This document shows, piece after piece, positions 1 to 13,500 of a stretch of DNA of 64,000 bases. A program made the translations under genes and the position numbers. The first letter of the stretch is position 1; the number at the start of each line of letters is the position of its first letter. The DNA comes from Nectonema munidae (Eukaryota; Nematomorpha; Nectonematoida; Nectonematidae). The DNA lies in the NCBI GenBank assembly GCA_030549495.1, contig JAUIRK010000509.1, positions 1,734,501 to 1,798,500 of the forward strand, given 5' to 3'. Under the pieces are notes generated by a model. That model saw nothing but the letters and a program-made list of their open reading frames with translations, was not told where the DNA came from and made no database searches.

Positions 1-57
1 CACCTAAATCATTTTAAATTAGTATGCGCTAACAACAGCCTCATCTCCACTTTTTAC

Positions 58-168
58 TTAAGCAAGATCCATTGATAAAGGAATAACCTTCTTCGCATTC
101 GCAAAAATATCCACTTATTGTTTGAACACATTTTGAGTTTCCTGGACACGTTGACTTTGCTGGCACTT
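58..168 (-). CDS. EGF-like domain exon (partial gene)
   Basis: A 111-nt exon read on the minus strand. It is preceded by an AG acceptor and followed by a GTAAAA donor, and both introns are phase 1, as is usual for EGF modules. It encodes about 37 residues with the pattern C-x5-C-x8-C-x-C-x8-C, including CECEEGYSF before the last cysteine. This is an EGF-like fold with five rather than six cysteines. The frame joins smoothly to the exon ending at 2449 (shared Glu-Val start), so it may be a downstream exon of the gene at 2338-3401. The protein would be extracellular or membrane-anchored. The family member cannot be named. Confidence 0.6.
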
Positions 169-2337
169 CTCTACATGCATATACCACTAAAAGCATATAG
201 TAATGTTTTTATCTTGGCTATTGGAAATTTGCCCATCTGTCGTCATTTGCGTAACGGACGATTCCACAATTTTAAGGTAACACTAACCTGCATTCTCACA
301 AAGTGTCTAGCTGAACATTTTATTGTGTAACTAACCAACCAGCAATTAAAAGGCATGCTTAGTGCAATTTGAAAAGACTTTTACCTTAATCTTCATCATT
401 GAAAACTGATAAACCTATTAAACTTGAAAACGGAAAGAATTTTTATGACACTGCCAATTTGCTTTTTTACATATGGCAAAAGTCAATTTGGTGAATATTC
501 TTTGTGTTTGTTGTAAGGATTTATATAGTAGAGGGAATATACTCTAGACTGAGATTGACAATAATATATAAATTTTTATAAAAGACTTCGTGATGCTTAG
601 AACAATTTCATGTTCTAGGAATGTGCATATACAAGAGAACAAACATACAATATTCACATTGAATGCGGACATAAATTATTTTTTGTATCTAAATTAACAA
701 TATTTAAAGTGTAAGCTAAATTTAGACAAGTAGACTAAAACCTGTTTAGAATCATAGCTACCGGGGCAGCGAGTTAAATAATTTTTCAGTTGGTAGATTT
801 TACCTATATAGTAAATGAAAGATAGACACTTTGAAACCTCCTTCTCTTGTCAACAAAACACTGCTCTTTGTTAAATTATAATTTATATCCTCTCCTTAGC
901 TTTTACTTCATTACAAAACGCATATAGGTTTTGAATAAAGCAATGCAAAACTTGATCAAAAAAAAGAAGTGAGAATTTTTTAATTTATGGTATAAACATT
1001 ATATTCGATTTTATCATTTTACAAGTTTCTTTTATTTCAGAGAATAAAACAATTTTAAATATTTTTAAATACTTGAAAATGGTAGTTTTGAGTGTTTTGA
1101 CTTATTTTATTTTAAAAATAATTAACTTTTGATTTTCTACAAACTTGTCAAAAATGGTTGATTAATGACAAATTGACTGTGTTTCATAAAAAATTAAGGT
1201 CATCAATCAATTCAGCGCACTTGAAAATGGTCGTTTTAACTTATTTTATTTTAAAAATAATTATCTTTTGATTTCGGACAAACTTGTCAAAAATGGTTGA
1301 TTAATGACAAATTGACTGTGTTTCATAAAAAATTAAGGTCATCAATCAATTCAGCGCACTTGAAAATGGTCGTTTTAACTTATTTTATTTTAAAAATAAT
1401 TAACTTTTGATTTTCGACAAACTTGTCAAAAATGAAACTTTGGTATACATGAACTCATAAAAATTTTAAATTAAAAACGGAAGCTATACAAATTTTAAGA
1501 TTTTAATATAAGAATCAGGTACATTTCTAAAATAAAATCGCTTATATACACACTTTATTTAGTTAATGATGTTTTTGGAGTTTTTTTCACATTTCTGTAG
1601 AGATGTGATAAATAAAACGAATATTCAATTTAACTATAATATATGCACCGATGCATTTACATAACTTGCATGGCAGTTCGCCTCCCCTCGGTTTTTGTCG
1701 GTTTAGGTGTGCCCCTTAAAAGATACAAACTAAAAAGATAGAAAGATTTAAGTGAAAGCGATATTTTTATGCTTTTTAATAAAGTTTAACTGAAATTGCT
1801 GGCTCTGATATCGAAGATGCTGTTTACAATCTTACGAGTTATTATTTATTCTTGCACAGATGGGCGCATATAAGTAAGCATAAAAAATTAAGAGGCCTTT
1901 TTAAACCAAATGCCCTCTGGCTTTAAAAGCTAGTTACGCCTTTCCCATGATATTATATATACATAAGTAAAATGAAGTTAAATTAACAGAACCAGGGACT
2001 ATTTATTTTAAAGATAAGTGTGAGATTCTTTATTTAAAAACTACAGACTTAATATCAACCCCATCATGTTTAATTTTTTATATCTTGCTTTCTTTTGATT
2101 CCGAGAGCAGTGTGAAATATATTGACTCACAGATTCATGTTAATGGAAAAAGAAGCCGGGCTCAATTGATCTGTTCAGAAACAATTTACTTCCTCCTAAT
2201 GTCTTGAAAACACCTCGATAAAGACAGGAAATTTGAGCCCTGAACGAGTTACAACAAGAATGAATGCAGGTAGTGAACTCGTAAAAACACGTTAAATCAG
2301 ATAATAAACACAACGCAGTGTAAAAAAGGTTTTCATA
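169..2337. other. Intronic or intergenic AT-rich stretch
   Basis: No coding region can be supported here apart from the tandem repeat listed at 1072-1434. If the EGF exon at 58-168 belongs to the upstream exons, this is an intron of about 2.3 kb. A cysteine-bearing open stretch on the minus strand near 2140-2290 has no splice support. Confidence 0.5.
1072..1434. repeat. 139-bp tandem repeat, about 2.6 copies
   Basis: Three copies begin with CTTGAAAATGGT at 1072, 1220 and 1359. Copies two and three are offset by 139 bp. The first is 148 bp because of a short extra segment (GAGTGTTTTG). Copies two and three are almost identical over the shared part, and the third is truncated at 1434. The sequence is AT-rich and non-coding. 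Confidence 0.85.
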
Positions 2338-3401
2338 TTAGAGCAAGACGCAACCTGGATCTTCGGGAATTGTAACATAGTACCCATTAACTTCTGTAAA
2401 TAAATAAAATGTATTGCTTTTATGATCCTGACATAATCTTATAAATACCTTGACAATTTCCATCAATCTCCTGATAACCTTTTTTACAAAAGCATTCGTA
2501 TACTCCATGATGATGAACCCATTTCGAGTATTCTGGACACGATCTATTTTCTTTGGAAAGAGCTGTGGGAAAGTGAAATAAATCTAAAGTCCAAAGTAAA
2601 AGTAAGGGTAGCTAAAGATTTACGAAGACATGAAGATTTGTATAATTCATAGCCTTCATCACAAGCAAGATAGCGCATATCGTCTTTCTCCACACAGTGC
2701 GAGTGTGGAATATCGTAAACAGATTTCGAATTATTCATAGAGCATTCATCTATTTCTTAAAAAATGAAAGACGGCTTTAAGTAAGCGATGAGACTAAATA
2801 GCTCACATCACCATAAAATACCTCAAATAACACAAGATAATCTATAAAACTGTCTATTAAATATTACTATTTTTCCTTGTTTTAACAAGTGTCTTGATTT
2901 TAAAATCCCTTCAAAATTAGATTTTTTGGTATTTTTAGTCATCTATTATAAATTGAATTGAATAATTTATAAAAATATTTAATTTTAAAAATTATATTAT
3001 AGTATAAAAATGGTTAGTTTATTTGCTGGTTAAGATTTTAAAACGTGTAAGTTAAACTTAAAATAAAAGTATAGTTAGTACCTTCACATGTTTTTTAATT
3101 AGAATACTTTTTATTATATAAAAAATTAAAAAATCTTTAAGCACTTTGATAAATGATGCAAACTATCAAATCGTATTTTATGGTCTCGTAAGGTTTTTAA
3201 ATATGTTTGTATAGGTTTTTGGATGTTTCGGCTGAACTTTTAAAAATTGAGAGGGAAGTAAATACTTACTCTCACAAGAGCGTTCAAATGGTTTAATTCC
3301 AAGTCTTTGATCACAAATACAGATGCTTGATCCGTCTAATGTTTTCACTGCTTTTCCTTGAGGACCACATTTTTCAACTTGGAGACTCCAGGCGTACACA
3401 A
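2338..3401 (-). CDS. EGF-like repeat protein, 3' part (exons 3401-3270, 2749-2624, 2562-2449, 2393-2338)
   Basis: Four minus-strand exons are supported by splice sites and frame. Exon 3401-3270 follows TTATAG and ends GAGA|GTAAGT. Exon 2749-2624 follows AAATAG and ends CTTC|GTAAAT. Exon 2562-2449 follows CCCACAG and ends CAAG|GTATTT. A terminal exon 2393-2338 follows TTTACAG and ends in TAA. The first three are symmetrical 1-1 phase exons, each one EGF-like module of 38-44 residues with a C-x-C or C-x(n)-GY core. Cysteine counts are four or five instead of six: Trp or Ala sits where the second cysteine is expected in two modules. The final 18-residue tail has one cysteine and no membrane segment. 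The intron before it is only 55 nt, so the tail is less certain than the modules. No signal peptide exon was found, so the 5' end is missing. A secreted or matrix protein is likely; I do not recognise the gene. Confidence 0.6.
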
Positions 3402-4571
3402 CTATAAATCAGAATCAATAATATCAAAACCATTATATTAAAGAAAATATTTATATTAAACTATACAGTGAATCAATAATTTCAAAACCATTAAAATTGT
3501 TTAGAAAGAATTAAATAGAAAACAAACGTGCATGCTTACAAAGGAAAAAGTGAATTTTTGGTAGAAATCATAGCCCTCTCAAATCCTTTGATACTAGAAT
3601 ATTATTTTTGAAAAAAATAAGGTCTGAAAATCGGAATTTTTCATTTTTTTTCACCTCGAAATTGAAAATAGCTGATAAAAATTAAGTTAGTGTAAATTTA
3701 AATTTACTGGATTGATATTTTTTTATGAAAAATTAAAAAAAAGTGAAATTGATTATATTAATTTAATTTTGGAAGAAGCAACAAGATAGAAAAGTTTCAT
3801 TTCCTAAAAAAATTTTCCAGCAAATATATAAAACCACTGAGATGGTGTAGGCCATTGCTAGTAACAATTGTTTGCTCAGAACGACATAGCATTTCTTAGC
3901 TGTTGTTGTTTCCCGTAAAATGAGAGGTGATATAAAATAAAGCGAGACATCTTTAGATGACAAAATATTAAAGATTTTTACAAAATTCTCCCTCGCATTC
4001 ACTAAATATGTGATTGCGAATTTGACGCCATTTTATTTTTTTATGAAATGCAATCAAACCTGACAACCAATGCAAAGTATACAACAATATATAAATATTC
4101 TTGATTTATGTGATAGGCCTGTTTACGGTGTTTAACTCAGTTAAAATATTTAACCCGTTATACATTAACATTTATATGAGATATTTTTTAATGATTCTTT
4201 CCATGTCATCAATAGAAGGGGGACCAACTCTCTACGCGAGAGGACGTGATGTCATGTTTGCTTAAAGCTCACAAAACTTACATTTACAGATTTTTATTTC
4301 TCGTTAAATTTGTTATAACTCCATAGATGCTTCATATATTGCACAATTAATGTAATTGTTTTGGAACAATGATTTGTATAAAATCAATTACTTACACTTT
4401 AATATAGGCGTGTTCAAGGAAAAAATGAAAGAAAGATACATAGAAAGTTATTTATATAAATGTACTATCTCATAACCTGCACGGTTGAACGCCGGTAGAT
4501 AGCTTGTTTGTCATTTCCAACCTCTATACTACGCTGCATATTAGGCAGACAAGGTTGAAATTTATGTTCAT
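3402..4571. other. Non-coding stretch between the EGF-like exons and the satellite
   Basis: No exon could be supported. An open stretch on the minus strand at 3763-4002 contains a hydrophobic run after an internal ATG, which could suggest a signal peptide exon, but no donor follows it. A dispersed repeat lies at 3970-4105. Confidence 0.4.
3970..4105. repeat. Dispersed repeat, copy 1
   Basis: This stretch resembles 49558-49680. Shared blocks are TTTTTACAAAATTCT, TGATTGCG, a TCATTTTATTTTT-like run, ATCAAACCTG and CAATGCA followed by ATATA. Identity is moderate with small gaps. It looks like two old copies of one short interspersed element with no coding capacity. Confidence 0.45.
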
Positions 4572-7500
4572 AAAACCTATATTTTTGCAATTTGCACACT
4601 TTTAAATAATATATTTGTCAATTAATCAAATAATCAAAGATGCGAACACCTTATCTAACATACCCTCTCTTTCCCACCTAAAGAAAAATGGTCAAATTCG
4701 ATTCACATTGAAATTTTTCGACAATATCTACATCTTCATTAATTTCATATTTTTCTAGAAAAAGATTTAGACGATTTTACAAAAGTTAAAACCTATATTT
4801 TTGCAATTTGCACACTTTTAAATAATATATTTGTCAATTAATCAAATAATCAAAGATGCGAACACCTTATCTAACATACCCTCTCTTTCCCACCTAAAGA
4901 AAAATGGTCAAATTCGATTCACATTGAAATTTTTCGACAATATCTACATCTTCATATATTTCATATTTTTCTAGAAAAAAGATTTAGACGATTTTACAAA
5001 AGTTAAAACCTATATTTTTGCAATTTGCACACTTTTAAATAATATATTTGTCAATTAATCAAATAATCAAAGATGCGAACCCCTTATCTAACATACCCTT
5101 TCTTTCCCACCTAAAGAAAAATTGTCAAATTCGATTCACATTGAAATTTTTAGACAATATCTACATCTTCATATATTTCATATTTTTCTAGAAAAAAGAT
5201 TTAGACGATTTTACAAAAGTTAAAACCTATATTTTTGCAATTTGCACACTTTTAAATAATATATTTGTCAATTAATCAAATAATCAAAGATGCGAACCCC
5301 TTATCTAACATACCCTTTCTTTTCCCACCTAAACAAAAATTGTCAAATTCGATTCACATTGAAATTTTTAGACAATATCTACATCTTCATATATTTCATA
5401 TTTTTCTAGAAAAAAGATTTAGACGATTTTACAAAAGTTAAAACCTATATTTTTGCAATTTGCACACTTTTAAATAATATATTTGTCAATTAATCAAATA
5501 ATCAAAGATGCGAACCCCTTATCTAACATACCCTTTCTTTCCCACCTAAAGAAAAATTGTCAAATTCGATTCACATTGAAATTTTTAGATAATATCTACA
5601 TCTTCATATATTTCATATTTTTCTAGAAAAAAGATTTAGACGATTTTACAAAAGTTAAAACCTATATTTTTGCAATTTGCACACTTTTAAATAATATATT
5701 TGTCAATTAATCAAATAATCAAAGATGCGAACCCCTTATCTAACATACCCTTTCTTTCCCACCTAAAGAAAAATTGTCAAATTCGATTCACATTGAAATT
5801 TTTAGACAATATCTACATCTTCATATATTTCATATTTTTCTAGAAAAAAAGATTTAGACGATTTTACAAAAGTTAAAACCTATATTTTTGCAATTTGCAC
5901 ACTTTTAAATAATATATTTGTCAATTAATCAAATAATCAAAGATGCGAACCCCTTATCTAACATACCCTCTCTTTCCCACCTAAAGAAAAATGGTCAAAT
6001 TCGATTCACATTGAAATTTTTCGACAATATCTACATCTTCATATATTTCATATTTTTCTAGAAAAAAGATTTAGACGATTTTACAAAAGTTAAAACCTAT
6101 ATTTTTGCAATTTGCACACTTTTAAATAATATATTTGTCAATTAATCAAATAATCAAAGATGCGAACCCCTTATCTAACATACCCTTTCTTTCCCACCTA
6201 AAGAAAAATTGTCAAATTCGATTCACATTGAAATTTTTAGACAATATCTACATCTTCATATATTTCATATTTTTCTAGAAAAAAGATTTAGACGATTTTA
6301 CAAAAGTTAAAACCTATATTTTTGCAATTTGCACACTTTTAAATAATATATTTGTCAATTAATCAAATAATCAAAGATGCGAACCCCTTATCTAACATAC
6401 CCTTTCTTTCCCACCTAAAGAAAAATTGTCAAATTCGATTCACATTGAAATTTTTAGACAATATCTACATCTTCATATATTTCATATTTTTCTAGAAAAA
6501 AGATTTAGACGATTTTACAAAAGTTAAAACCTATATTTTTGCAATTTGCACACTTTTAAATAATATATTTGTCAATTAATCAAATAATCAAAGATGCGAA
6601 CCCCTTATCTAACATACCCTTTCTTTCCCACCTAAAGAAAAATTGTCAAATTCGATTCACATTGAAATTTTTAGACAATATCTACATCTTCATATATTTC
6701 ATATTTTTCTAGAAAAAAGATTTAGACGATTTTACAAAAGTTAAAACCTATATTTTTGCAATTTGCACACTTTTAAATAATATATTTGTCAATTAATCAA
6801 ATAATCAAAGATGCGAACCCCTTATCTAACATACCCTTTCTTTCCCACCTAAAGAAAAATTGTCAAATTCGATTCACATTGAAATTTTTAGACAATATCT
6901 ACATCTTCATATATTTCATATTTTTCTAGAAAAAAAGATTTAGACGATTTTACAAAAGTTAAAACCTATATTTTTGCAATTTGCACACTTTTAAATAATA
7001 TATTTGTCAATTAATCAAATAATCAAAGATGCGAACCCCTTATCTAACATACCCTTTCTTTCCCACCTAAAGAAAAATTGTCAAATTCGATTCACATTGA
7101 AATTTTTAGACAATATCTACATCTTCATATATTTCATATTTTTCTAGAAAAAAGATTTAGACGATTTTACAAAAGTTAAAACCTATATTTTTGCAATTTG
7201 CACACTTTTAAATAATATATTTGTCAATTAATCAAATAATCAAAGATGCGAACCCCTTATCTAACATACCCTTTCTTTCCCACCTAAAGAAAAATTGTCA
7301 AATTCGATTCACATTGAAATTTTTAGACAATATCTACATCTTCATATATTTCATATTTTTCTAGAAAAAAGATTTAGACGATTTTACAAAAGTTAAAACC
7401 TATATTTTTGCAATTTGCACACTTTTAAATAATATATTTGTCAATTAATCAAATAATCAAAGATGCGAACCCCTTATCTAACATACCCTTTCTTTCCCAC

Positions 7501-10500
7501 GTAAAGAAAAATGGTCAAATTCGATTCACATTGAAATTTTTAGACAATATCTACATCTTCATATATTTCATATTTTTCTAGAAAAAAGATTTAGACGATT
7601 TTACAAAAGTTAAAACCTATATTTTTGCAATTTGCACACTTTTAAATAATATATTTGTCAATTAATCAAATAATCAAAGATGCGAACCCCTTATCTAACA
7701 TACCCTTTCTTTCCCACCTAAAGAAAAATTGTCAAATTCGATTCACATTGAAATTTTTAGACAATATCTACATCTTCATATATTTCATATTTTTCTAGAA
7801 AAAAGATTTAGACGATTTTACAAAAGTTAAAACCTATATTTTTGCAATTTGCACACTTTTAAATAATATATTTGTCAATTAATCAAATAATCAAAGATGC
7901 GAACCCCTTATCTAACATACCCTTTCTTTCCCACGTAAAGAAAAATGGTCAAATTCGATTCACATTGAAATTTTTAGACAATATCTACATCTTCATATAT
8001 TTCATATTTTTCTAGAAAAAAGATTTAGACGATTTTACAAAAGTTAAAACCTATATTTTTGCAATTTGCACACTTTTAAATAATATATTTGTCAATTAAT
8101 CAAATAATCAAAGATGCGAACCCCTTATCTAACATACCCTTTCTTTCCCACCTAAAGAAAAATTGTCAAATTCGATTCACATTGAAATTTTTAGACAATA
8201 TCTACATCTTCATATATTTCATATTTTTCTAGAAAAAAGATTTAGACGATTTTACAAAAGTTAAAACCTATATTTTTGCAATTTGCACACTTTTAAATAA
8301 TATATTTGTCAATTAATCAAATAATCAAAGATGCGAACCCCTTATCTAACATACCCTTTCTTTCCCACCTAAAGAAAAATGGTCAAATTCGATTCACATT
8401 GAAATTTTTAGACAATATCTACATCTTCATATATTTCATATTTTTCTAGAAAAAAGATTTAGACGATTTTACAAAAGTTAAAACCTATATTTTTGCAATT
8501 TGCACACTTTTAAATAATATATTTGTCAATTAATCAAATAATCAAAGATGCGAACCCCTTATCTAACATACCCTCTCTTTCCCACCTAAAGAAAAATGGT
8601 CAAATTCGATTCACATTGAAATTTTTAGACAATATCTACATCTTCATATATTTCATATTTTTCTAGAAAAAAGATTTAGACGATTTTACAAAAGTTAAAA
8701 CCTATATTTTTGCAATTTGCACACTTTTAAATAATATATTTGTCAATTAATCAAATAATCAAAGATGCGAACCCCTTATCTAACATACCCTCTCTTTCCC
8801 ACCTAAAGAAAAATGGTCAAATTCGATTCACATTGAAATTTTTCGACAATATCTACATCTTCATATATTTCATATTTTTCTAGAAAAAAAGATTTAGACG
8901 ATTTTACAAAAGTTAAAACCTATATTTTTGCAATTTGCACACTTTTAAATAATATATTTGTCAATTAATCAAATAATCAAAGATGCGAACCCCTTATCTA
9001 ACATACCCTTTCTTTCCCACCTAAAGAAAAATTGTCAAATTCGATTCACATTGAAATTTTTAGACAATATCTACATCTTCATATATTTCATATTTTTCTA
9101 GAAAAAAGATTTAGACGATTTTACAAAAGTTAAAACCTATATTTTTGCAATTTGCACACTTTTAAATAATATATTTGTCAATTAATCAAATAATCAAAGA
9201 TGCGAACCCCTTATCTAACATACCCTCTCTTTCCCACCTAAAGAAAAATGGTCAAATTCGATTCACATTGAAATTTTTAGACAATATCTACATCTTCATA
9301 TATTTCATATTTTTCTAGAAAAAAGATTTAGACGATTTTACAAAAGTTAAAACCTATATTTTTGCAATTTGCACACTTTTAAATAATATATTTGTCAATT
9401 AATCAAATAATCAAAGATGCGAACCCCTTATCTAACATACCCTTTCTTTCCCACCTAAAGAAAAATGGTCAAATTCGATTCACATTGAAATTTTTAGACA
9501 ATATCTACATCTTCATATATTTCATATTTTTCTAGAAAAAAGATTTAGACGATTTTACAAAAGTTAAAACCTATATTTTTGCAATTTGCACACTTTTAAA
9601 TAATATATTTGTCAATTAATCAAATAATCAAAGATGCGAACCCCCTTATCTAACATACCCCCCTCTTTCCCACCTAAAGAAAAATGGTCAAATTCGATTC
9701 ACATTGAAATTTTTAGACAATATCTACATCTTCATATATTTCATATTTTTCTAGAAAAAAGATTTAGACGATTTTACAAAAGTTAAAACCTATATTTTTG
9801 CAATTTGCACACTTTTAAATAATATATTTGTCAATTAATCAAATAATCAAAGATGCGAACCCCTTATCTAACATACCCTCTCTTTCCCACCTAAAGAAAA
9901 ATGGTCAAATTCGATTCACATTGAAATTTTTAGACAATATCTACATCTTCATATATTTCATATTTTTCTAGAAAAAAGATTTAGACGATTTTACAAAAGT
10001 TAAAACCTATATTTTTGTAATTTGCACACTTTTAAATAATATATTTGTCAATTAATCAAATAATCAAAGATGCGAACCCCTTATCTAACATACCCTTTCT
10101 TTCCCACCTAAAGAAAAATTGTCAAATTCGATTCACATTGAAATTTTTAGACAATATCTACATCTTCATATATTTCATATTTTTCTAGAAAAAAAGATTT
10201 AGACGATTTTACAAAAGTTAAAACCTATATTTTTGCAATTTGCACACTTTTAAATAATATATTTGTCAATTAATCAAATAATCAAAGATGCGAACCCCTT
10301 ATCTAACATACCCTTTCTTTCCCACCTAAAGAAAAATTGTCAAATTCGATTCACATTGAAATTTTTAGACAATATCTACATCTTCATATATTTCATATTT
10401 TTCTAGAAAAAAGATTTAGACGATTTTACAAAAGTTAAAACCTATATTTTTGCAATTTGCACACTTTTAAATAATATATTTGTCAATTAATCAAATAATC

Positions 10501-13500
10501 AAAGATGCGAACCCCTTATCTAACATACCCTTTCTTTCCCACCTAAAGAAAAATTGTCAAATTCGATTCACATTGAAATTTTTAGACAATATCTACATCT
10601 TCATATATTTCATATTTTTCTAGAAAAAAGATTTAGACGATTTTACAAAAGTTAAAACCTATATTTTTGCAATTTGCACACTTTTAAATAATATATTTGT
10701 CAATTAATCAAATAATCAAAGATGCGAACCCCTTATCTAACATACCCTCTCTTTCCCACCTAAAGAAAAATGGTCAAATTCGATTCACATTGAAATTTTT
10801 AGACAATATCTACATCTTCATATATTTCATATTTTTCTAGAAAAAAGATTTAGACGATTTTACAAAAGTTAAAACCTATATTTTTGCAATTTGCACACTT
10901 TTAAATAATATATTTGTCAATTAATCAAATAATCAAAGATGCGAACCCCTTATCTAACATACCCTTTCTTTCCCACCTAAAGAAAAATTGTCAAATTCGA
11001 TCACATTGAAATTTTTAGACAATATCTACATCTTCATATATTTCATATTTTTCTAGAAAAAAGATTTAGACGATTTTACAAAAGTTAAAACCTATATTTT
11101 TGCAATTTGCACACTTTTAAATAATATATTTGTCAATTAATCAAATAATCAAAGATGCGAACCCCTTATCTAACATACCCTTTCTTTCCCACCTAAAGAA
11201 AAATTGTCAAATTCGATTCACATTGAAATTTTTAGACAATATCTACATCTTCATATATTTCATATTTTTCTAGAAAAAAAGATTTAGACGATTTTACAAA
11301 AGTTAAAACCTATATTTTTGCAATTTGCACACTTTTAAATAATATATTTGTCAATTAATCAAATAATCAAAGATGCGAACCCCTTATCTAACATACCCTT
11401 TCTTTCCCACCTAAAGAAAAATTGTCAAATTCGATCACATTGAAATTTTTAGACAATATCTACATCTTCATATATTTCATATTTTTCTAGAAAAAAGATT
11501 TAGACGATTTTACAAAAGTTAAAACCTATATTTTTGCAATTTGCACACTTTTAAATAATATATTTGTCAATTAATCAAATAATCAAAGATGCGAACCCCT
11601 TATCTAACATACCCTCTCTTTCCCACCTAAAGAAAAATGGTCAAATTCGATTCACATTGAAATTTTTAGACAATATCTACATCTTCATATATTTCATATT
11701 TTTCTAGAAAAAAGATTTAGACGATTTTACAAAAGTTAAAACCTATATTTTTGCAATTTGCACACTTTTAAATAATATATTTGTCAATTAATCAAATAAT
11801 CAAAGATGCGAACCCCTTATCTAACATACCCTTTCTTTCCCACCTAAAGAAAAATTGTCAAATTCGATTCACATTGAAATTTTTAGACAATATCTACATC
11901 TTCATATATTTCATATTTTTCTAGAAAAAAGATTTAGACGATTTTACAAAAGTTAAAACCTATATTTTTGCAATTTGCACACTTTTAAATAATATATTTG
12001 TCAATTAATCAAATAATCAAAGATGCGAACCCCTTATCTAACATACCCTTTCTTTCCCACCTAAAGAAAAATTGTCAAATTCGATTCACATTGAAATTTT
12101 TAGACAATATCTACATCTTCATATATTTCATATTTTTCTAGAAAAAAGATTTAGACGATTTTACAAAAGTTAAAACCTATATTTTTGCAATTTGCACACT
12201 TTTAAATAATATATTTGTCAATTAATCAAATAATCAAAGATGCGAACCCCTTATCTAACATACCCTTTCTTTCCCACCTAAAGAAAAATTGTCAAATTCG
12301 ATTCACATTGAAATTTTTAGACAATATCTACATCTTCATATATTTCATATTTTTCTAGAAAAAAGATTTAGACGATTTTACAAAAGTTAAAACCTATATT
12401 TTTGCAATTTGCACACTTTTAAATAATATATTTGTCAATTAATCAAATAATCAAAGATGCGAACCCCTTATCTAACATACCCTTTCTTTCCCACCTAAAG
12501 AAAAATTGTCAAATTCGATTCACATTGAAATTTTTAGACAATATCTACATCTTCATATATTTCATATTTTTCTAGAAAAAAGATTTAGACGATTTTACAA
12601 AAGTTAAAACCTATATTTTTGCAATTTGCACACTTTTAAATAATATATTTGTCAATTAATCAAATAATCAAAGATGCGAACCCCTTATCTAACATACCCT
12701 TTCTTTCCCACCTAAAGAAAAATTGTCAAATTCGATTCACATTGAAATTTTTAGACAATATCTACATCTTCATATATTTCATATTTTTCTAGAAAAAAGA
12801 TTTAGACGATTTTACAAAAGTTAAAACCTATATTTTTGCAATTTGCACACTTTTAAATAATATATTTGTCAATTAATCAAATAATCAAAGATGCGAACCC
12901 CTTATCTAACATACCCTTTCTTTCCCACCTAAAGAAAAATTGTCAAATTCGATTCACATTGAAATTTTTAGACAATATCTACATCTTCATATATTTCATA
13001 TTTTTCTAGAAAAAAGATTTAGACGATTTTACAAAAGTTAAAACCTATATTTTTGCAATTTGCACACTTTTAAATAATATATTTGTCAATTAATCAAATA
13101 ATCAAAGATGCGAACCCCTTATCTAACATACCCTTTCTTTCCCACCTAAAGAAAAATTGTCAAATTCGATTCACATTGAAATTTTTAGACAATATCTACA
13201 TCTTCATATATTTCATATTTTTCTAGAAAAAAGATTTAGACGATTTTACAAAAGTTAAAACCTATATTTTTGCAATTTGCACACTTTTAAATAATATATT
13301 TGTCAATTAATCAAATAATTAAAGATGCGAACCCCCTTATCTAACATACCCTTTCTTTCCCACCTAAAGAAAAATTGTCAAATTCGATTCACATTGAAAT
13401 TTTTAGACAATATCTACATCTTCATATATTTCATATTTTTCTAGAAAAAAGATTTAGACGATTTTACAAAAGTTAAAACCTATATTTTTGCAATTTGCAC

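Noticed and set aside
3763-4002. Possible signal-peptide exon for the EGF-like gene on the minus strand
   Set aside because: It has a hydrophobic stretch after an ATG but no splice donor in phase 1, and the frame simply runs on to a stop.
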